From: JAFANK01 sp036741695
GTDB taxonomy: Bacteria; Vulcanimicrobiota; Vulcanimicrobiia; Eremiobacterales; Eremiobacteraceae
Length of the DNA stretch: 64,000 nucleotides
Assembly (NCBI GenBank): GCA_036741695.1
Contig: DAINRU010000004.1
Coordinates: 1-64,000 of the forward strand
Direction of reading: 5' to 3'
The notes beneath the pieces were generated by a model, which saw nothing but the letters and a program-made list of their open reading frames with translations, did not search any database and was not told the origin of the DNA. This document shows positions 61,466 to 64,000 of the stretch, in pieces; the first letter of the stretch is position 1, and every line of letters begins with the position of its first letter. Made by a program: the position numbers and the translations under genes.

Positions 61466-62588
61466 GGGAGCCAAGCGCAGAATCGATCGCAATGCTGCAT
61501 CCCTTCGGGGGAGCTGCGCTCGCGCGCGCGACGTATTCGAAGCCACCCTCGCGCGCTACGGCGAGGTCACCCGTCACGACCGCGGCCACTGAACCGCGGT
61601 TGCTCAGGTCGAAGCATCGTAGGAGGCCGGTCGTTCCGGGTTTCTTTTCCTGCGCGGTCAGCGGGTCGACGACGAGCGTCCGTGTCCAGTGCGGGCCGAT
61701 CTTGAGCTGTTCGCGCGGCTCGCGCCCGGCTAGCGCATCGCTCAAGGACGCATCGTACCACTGGCTGCCCAACTCGCACATGCCGTACTCGGCGATGCAG
61801 AAGTGGCGGGGGACGCCGAAGACGTGGACGAGTTCGTCGTAGAGCTCGTCGCGTCCGACCGACCGTGACTTGCCCTTGAAACCTCCGGTCTCGACGACAC
61901 GGCTCCCCGAAGGCAACGAGAAAAGCCATCCGGTCTTTTTGCAACGGTCGAGAAAATGGACGAAGGCGAAGGCGGTGCCGAAGACGAGCACAGGCTCCGC
62001 GGACTCGCGCAGCGCGCCGGCGACACCGTCCGCATCGAGCACGTCGTCCGTGATGAAGAAGCCGCCGCTGCTGGCCAACGCCGCGTGCACGCTTGTCAGC
62101 ATATAGGCGAGCGACGACCGCGGCGCTGATGCACGAGATGGCGACAGCAAGAGCATGCGCATCGCGTCGCGATCCGGCATCACGCAGGCCTTGAAATGCG
62201 CCAACAGCGACGCGTCGTACAGCAGCGGGTTTTCAAGCTCGTGGACGGACACGCGAGCGCCCGCGCTCGTCGTGCCGCTGGAGATGAAGGTCAGTGTCGT
62301 GCGCTCTGCTGGGAAACAGGCGAGGCGCGCATCGGCGAACGACGACGTCGACACAGGCGGTATGTCGCGCCAGCTCGCGACGTCGGCCGGCGAGCGTCCG
62401 AGCTGCTCGCACAGCGCGCGGTATGGAGCGTTATTGGCGAATTGATAGGCGAAGAGGTCGAGCGCGAGGCGCTCGAACTCAGGCTCGCTCGCGTCGGCGC
62501 TCGCGATGAACGCGTCAATCCTACGGTCGAGCTCGTTTGCGGTGCGCTCGTCGTCCGTGGGTGTCTGGGATACGCCTGAGTTCAACAC
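61458..62588 (-). CDS. luxE: Acyl-protein synthetase, LuxE family
   Basis: 376 residues, first gene of the operon. LuxE activates a fatty acid with ATP and carries the acyl group on a C-terminal cysteine to LuxC. The adenylate loop is FISSGTTSAGARVSVHELE near residue 102. LVFGTAFAFVHFLDRC, RVVETGGFKGKSRSVGRDELYDELVHVFG, AEYGMCELGSQWYD and GLLRCFDLSNRGSVAAVVTGDLA follow. A Cys near residue 363 in PPKGCSIAID matches the position of the acyl-carrying cysteine close to the C-terminus. All key parts look present. The start at ATG 62588 lies about 87 bp from the likely start of the divergent hydrolase. Confidence 0.88.
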   Translation of the reverse strand: MLNSGVSQTPTDDERTANELDRRIDAFIASADASEPEFERLALDLFAYQFANNAPYRALCEQLGRSPADVASWRDIPPVSTSSFADARLACFPAERTTLTFISSGTTSAGARVSVHELENPLLYDASLLAHFKACVMPDRDAMRMLLLSPSRASAPRSSLAYMLTSVHAALASSGGFFITDDVLDADGVAGALRESAEPVLVFGTAFAFVHFLDRCKKTGWLFSLPSGSRVVETGGFKGKSRSVGRDELYDELVHVFGVPRHFCIAEYGMCELGSQWYDASLSDALAGREPREQLKIGPHWTRTLVVDPLTAQEKKPGTTGLLRCFDLSNRGSVAAVVTGDLAVAREGGFEYVARASAAPPKGCSIAIDSALGSHA

Positions 62589-62675
62589 GTTGTGCGTTTA
62601 GACGGCGCGGTACCGGCGGACCTCCGTGCGCGGCGGGAGGGGCGCTCCAGGCGCGACACAAACGAGACTCTTGCC

Positions 62676-63314
62676 TTGATCTTTGAGCATTTCCCAGTCG
62701 GCCCACTGCAGTGCAACTGCGTCGTCATCGCCGACGAGCACACCAAGCAGGCTATCGTGGTCGACCCGGGTGATGAGGTCGAGCGAATTTTTGACATCCT
62801 GAAGCGGCACGGTCTCACGCTGCGAGCCATCGTGGCGACGCACGCGCATATCGACCACGTCGGTGCGCTCGCCTCGCTCAAGCAGCTCACGGGTGCACCG
62901 GCGATGATCCATGAAGCCGATGTACCGCTCTACGAGCACCTCGCCGAGCAGGCGGCTTGGCTTGGCATACAGCCTCCCAGCAGCACGACGCTGGACCGTT
63001 ACTTGCGAGAGGGCGATCGGCTTGCGTTCGGCGGGCGCACGCTCGACGTGTTGCACACTCCCGGACATTCACCCGGAAGCGTGAGTTTTGTGCTCGACGA
63101 AAAGTCGCCGCTCGTGCTATCGGGAGACACGCTCTTCGCGGGTAGCATTGGACGTACCGATCTGTGGGGAGGCTCATTCCCGCAGATCATCGATTCGATC
63201 CGTGGCAAACTTCTCACGTTTCCCGATGAGGTGGTCGTGCTGCCAGGTCATGGCCCGCGCACCACGATCGGCGCGGAACGAGAGTCCAACCCGTTTCTGG
63301 TCGATCAGGCATGA
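62676..63314 (+). CDS. MBL-fold metallo-hydrolase, glyoxalase II-like
   Basis: About 212 residues from TTG 62676, chosen because family members begin just before the FEHFPVGPLQCNCVVI strand. A GTG at 62592 would add 28 arginine-rich residues and leave only 3 bp to the divergent gene. Metal ligands are complete: VATHAHIDHVGA, HTPGHSPGSVSF, LSGDTLFAGSIGRTDLWGG and LPGHGPRTTIGAE. It probably hydrolyses thioesters such as S-lactoyl-thiols. It heads a three-gene plus-strand operon and shares a divergent promoter region with luxE. Confidence 0.88.
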   Translation: MIFEHFPVGPLQCNCVVIADEHTKQAIVVDPGDEVERIFDILKRHGLTLRAIVATHAHIDHVGALASLKQLTGAPAMIHEADVPLYEHLAEQAAWLGIQPPSSTTLDRYLREGDRLAFGGRTLDVLHTPGHSPGSVSFVLDEKSPLVLSGDTLFAGSIGRTDLWGGSFPQIIDSIRGKLLTFPDEVVVLPGHGPRTTIGAERESNPFLVDQA

Positions 63315-63511
63315 GCGACAAGCCCGATCCCCAGCGCAACCCATACCAGCTCGCGCGCGACCCCGAACTCGAGACCTTCGCGCAAGGCGTCATTGACGAG
63401 GCGATGGGCAAGACCGCGACCTCGCCACGTCAGTTCGCATATTACTCAGCCCAGGCCGCGAAGCAGATAGCACAGTACGTCCTCGACCGCTTCGCCCGCA
63501 AGAAACGATAA
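63311..63511 (+). CDS. Small hypothetical protein, 66 aa
   Basis: Not recognised. ATGA overlap with the MBL hydrolase stop and TAATG overlap with the next start show it is co-translated with both, strong evidence that it is real. The sequence is hydrophilic and helical (ETFAQGVIDEAMGK, FAYYSAQAAKQIAQYVLDRFARKKR) with a basic C-terminus. No cysteine pairs or membrane segment. Confidence 0.7.
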   Translation: MSDKPDPQRNPYQLARDPELETFAQGVIDEAMGKTATSPRQFAYYSAQAAKQIAQYVLDRFARKKR

Positions 63512-63924
63512 TGTCAGAAGATATCGGACCCTCGCTCCCGCCGCCTTTGCGCTTTGAACTCGGCGCACATCCGACCGGTGAAGCGGCCAAGGCGATCTTG
63601 CTGCTCACCTCCGATGCGGACGGCACCCCGCGCGTCGCGGTGCTCGCCGCACCCGAGCTCACCGTGCGCGACGCAGGCCATATCGGCTTTCGACTTCATG
63701 CCTCTTCGACGGTTTGCGCCAACGTGCAGCGCACAGGGCTAGCCGCATTGTGGTACGTGCTCGACGCTGCAGCCTACTGCATTCGCGGCACCACGGCCAA
63801 GGCACCAGTGAAGATCGCCGACCCGGAGTTCGAGGTCTTCGAGCTCACGATCACATCGGTGCTGCGCGACTTCCATCCAGATTCGCCAATGGTTTCAGGC
63901 CCCACGTACAAGCGACTGGGTTGA
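63511..63924 (+). CDS. Pyridoxamine-phosphate-oxidase-like flavin-binding protein
   Basis: 137 residues with a split-barrel pattern: GEAAKAILLLTSDADGTPRVAVLAAPELTVRDAGHIGFRLHASSTVCANVQRTGLAALWYV, then YCIRGTTAKAPVKIADPEFEVFELTITSVLRD. Such small proteins bind FMN or F420 and reduce or sense small molecules; the ligand is not determinable. It starts inside the preceding stop (TAATG) and ends the MBL operon. The last 76 bases of the window after it hold no recognised gene. Confidence 0.72.
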   Translation: MSEDIGPSLPPPLRFELGAHPTGEAAKAILLLTSDADGTPRVAVLAAPELTVRDAGHIGFRLHASSTVCANVQRTGLAALWYVLDAAAYCIRGTTAKAPVKIADPEFEVFELTITSVLRDFHPDSPMVSGPTYKRLG

Positions 63925-64000
63925 AGAGGGCTGCGTCAGCGCGCAAGAGCGGTCGGGAACCTGTGGCTTATACTTGGAGCTCGTGCCAGCGGCGGACATA

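Noticed and set aside
58956..62588. Bioluminescence (lux) operon
   Set aside because: luxC- and luxE-type genes are present, but no luxA/luxB luciferase or luxD acyltransferase is in the window. The third gene is an aminotransferase.

Overview
The window is a 64 kb piece of a high-GC bacterial genome. It is almost certainly a scaffold from a metagenome-assembled or draft genome: it contains three runs of exactly 100 N (15022-15121, 16362-16461, 51922-52021), and one of them is demonstrably false. Coding is dense, with strong G/C preference at third codon positions, frequent GTG/TTG starts and many 4-8 bp stop/start overlaps. Lipoproteins, a signal-peptide protein ending in Phe like an outer-membrane barrel, and many secreted propeller proteins suggest a two-membrane organism. 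The taxon cannot be fixed from this sequence. An uncultured phylum of the Eremiobacterota/WPS-2 type is only a guess. No rRNA, CRISPR array, prophage or insertion sequence was seen. There is one tRNA, Leu(GAG).

Layout. 1-7.5 kb: a divergent ergothioneine pair (egtB-type sulfoxide synthase, cut by the window edge, and a glutamate-cysteine ligase), a coupled ECF sigma/anti-sigma pair, a propeller lipoprotein, an M16 peptidase and a cytidylate-kinase-like protein. 7.6-14 kb: icd and acnA of the TCA cycle, two oligopeptide-type ABC permeases without their other subunits, and tRNA-Leu. 14-19 kb: a ROK sugar kinase, then a large BNR/sortilin-type propeller gene broken by the false gap. 19-32.6 kb: a PLP decarboxylase, a SWIM-SNF2 helicase, a sensor kinase and response regulator followed by an MBL-like/cupin fusion, a secreted YncE-propeller/phosphoesterase, a type II NADH dehydrogenase and a gamma-glutamylcyclotransferase-like protein. 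32.6-36.5 kb: an ABC-2 exporter operon with a secreted Kelch protein embedded in it. 36.5-46.8 kb: tryptophanase/tyrosine phenol-lyase coupled to a hotdog thioesterase, a STAS protein, a MaoC hydratase, rpoZ, queD-queE, an EF-G-like GTPase, an M1 aminopeptidase with a HEAT-like tail, and a Mop/TOBE protein overlapping an HTH-only PucR fragment. 48-51.3 kb: branched-chain 2-oxoacid dehydrogenase E1-alpha, E1-beta and E2. 51.3-58.6 kb: a serine hydrolase, an SGNH lipoprotein, a barrel-like protein, an MFS exporter and a DUF4139 protein. 58.6-64 kb: the most interesting stretch.

That last stretch has a minus-strand operon of luxE-type acyl-protein synthetase, luxC-type acyl-CoA reductase and a class III aminotransferase, all overlapping. 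There is no luciferase. The gene order reads as fatty acid activation, reduction to aldehyde, then transamination to a primary amine, which is an inference. Just downstream is a 387 bp gene-free region with two phased direct repeats, a sigma70-like promoter, about 240 nt of hairpin-rich sequence and a strong 12 bp terminator-like hairpin. It is a candidate free-standing structured RNA. A second unexplained signal is a small family of ACGGACC/GGTCCGT inverted repeats near icd/acnA, the EF-G-like gene and the M1 peptidase.
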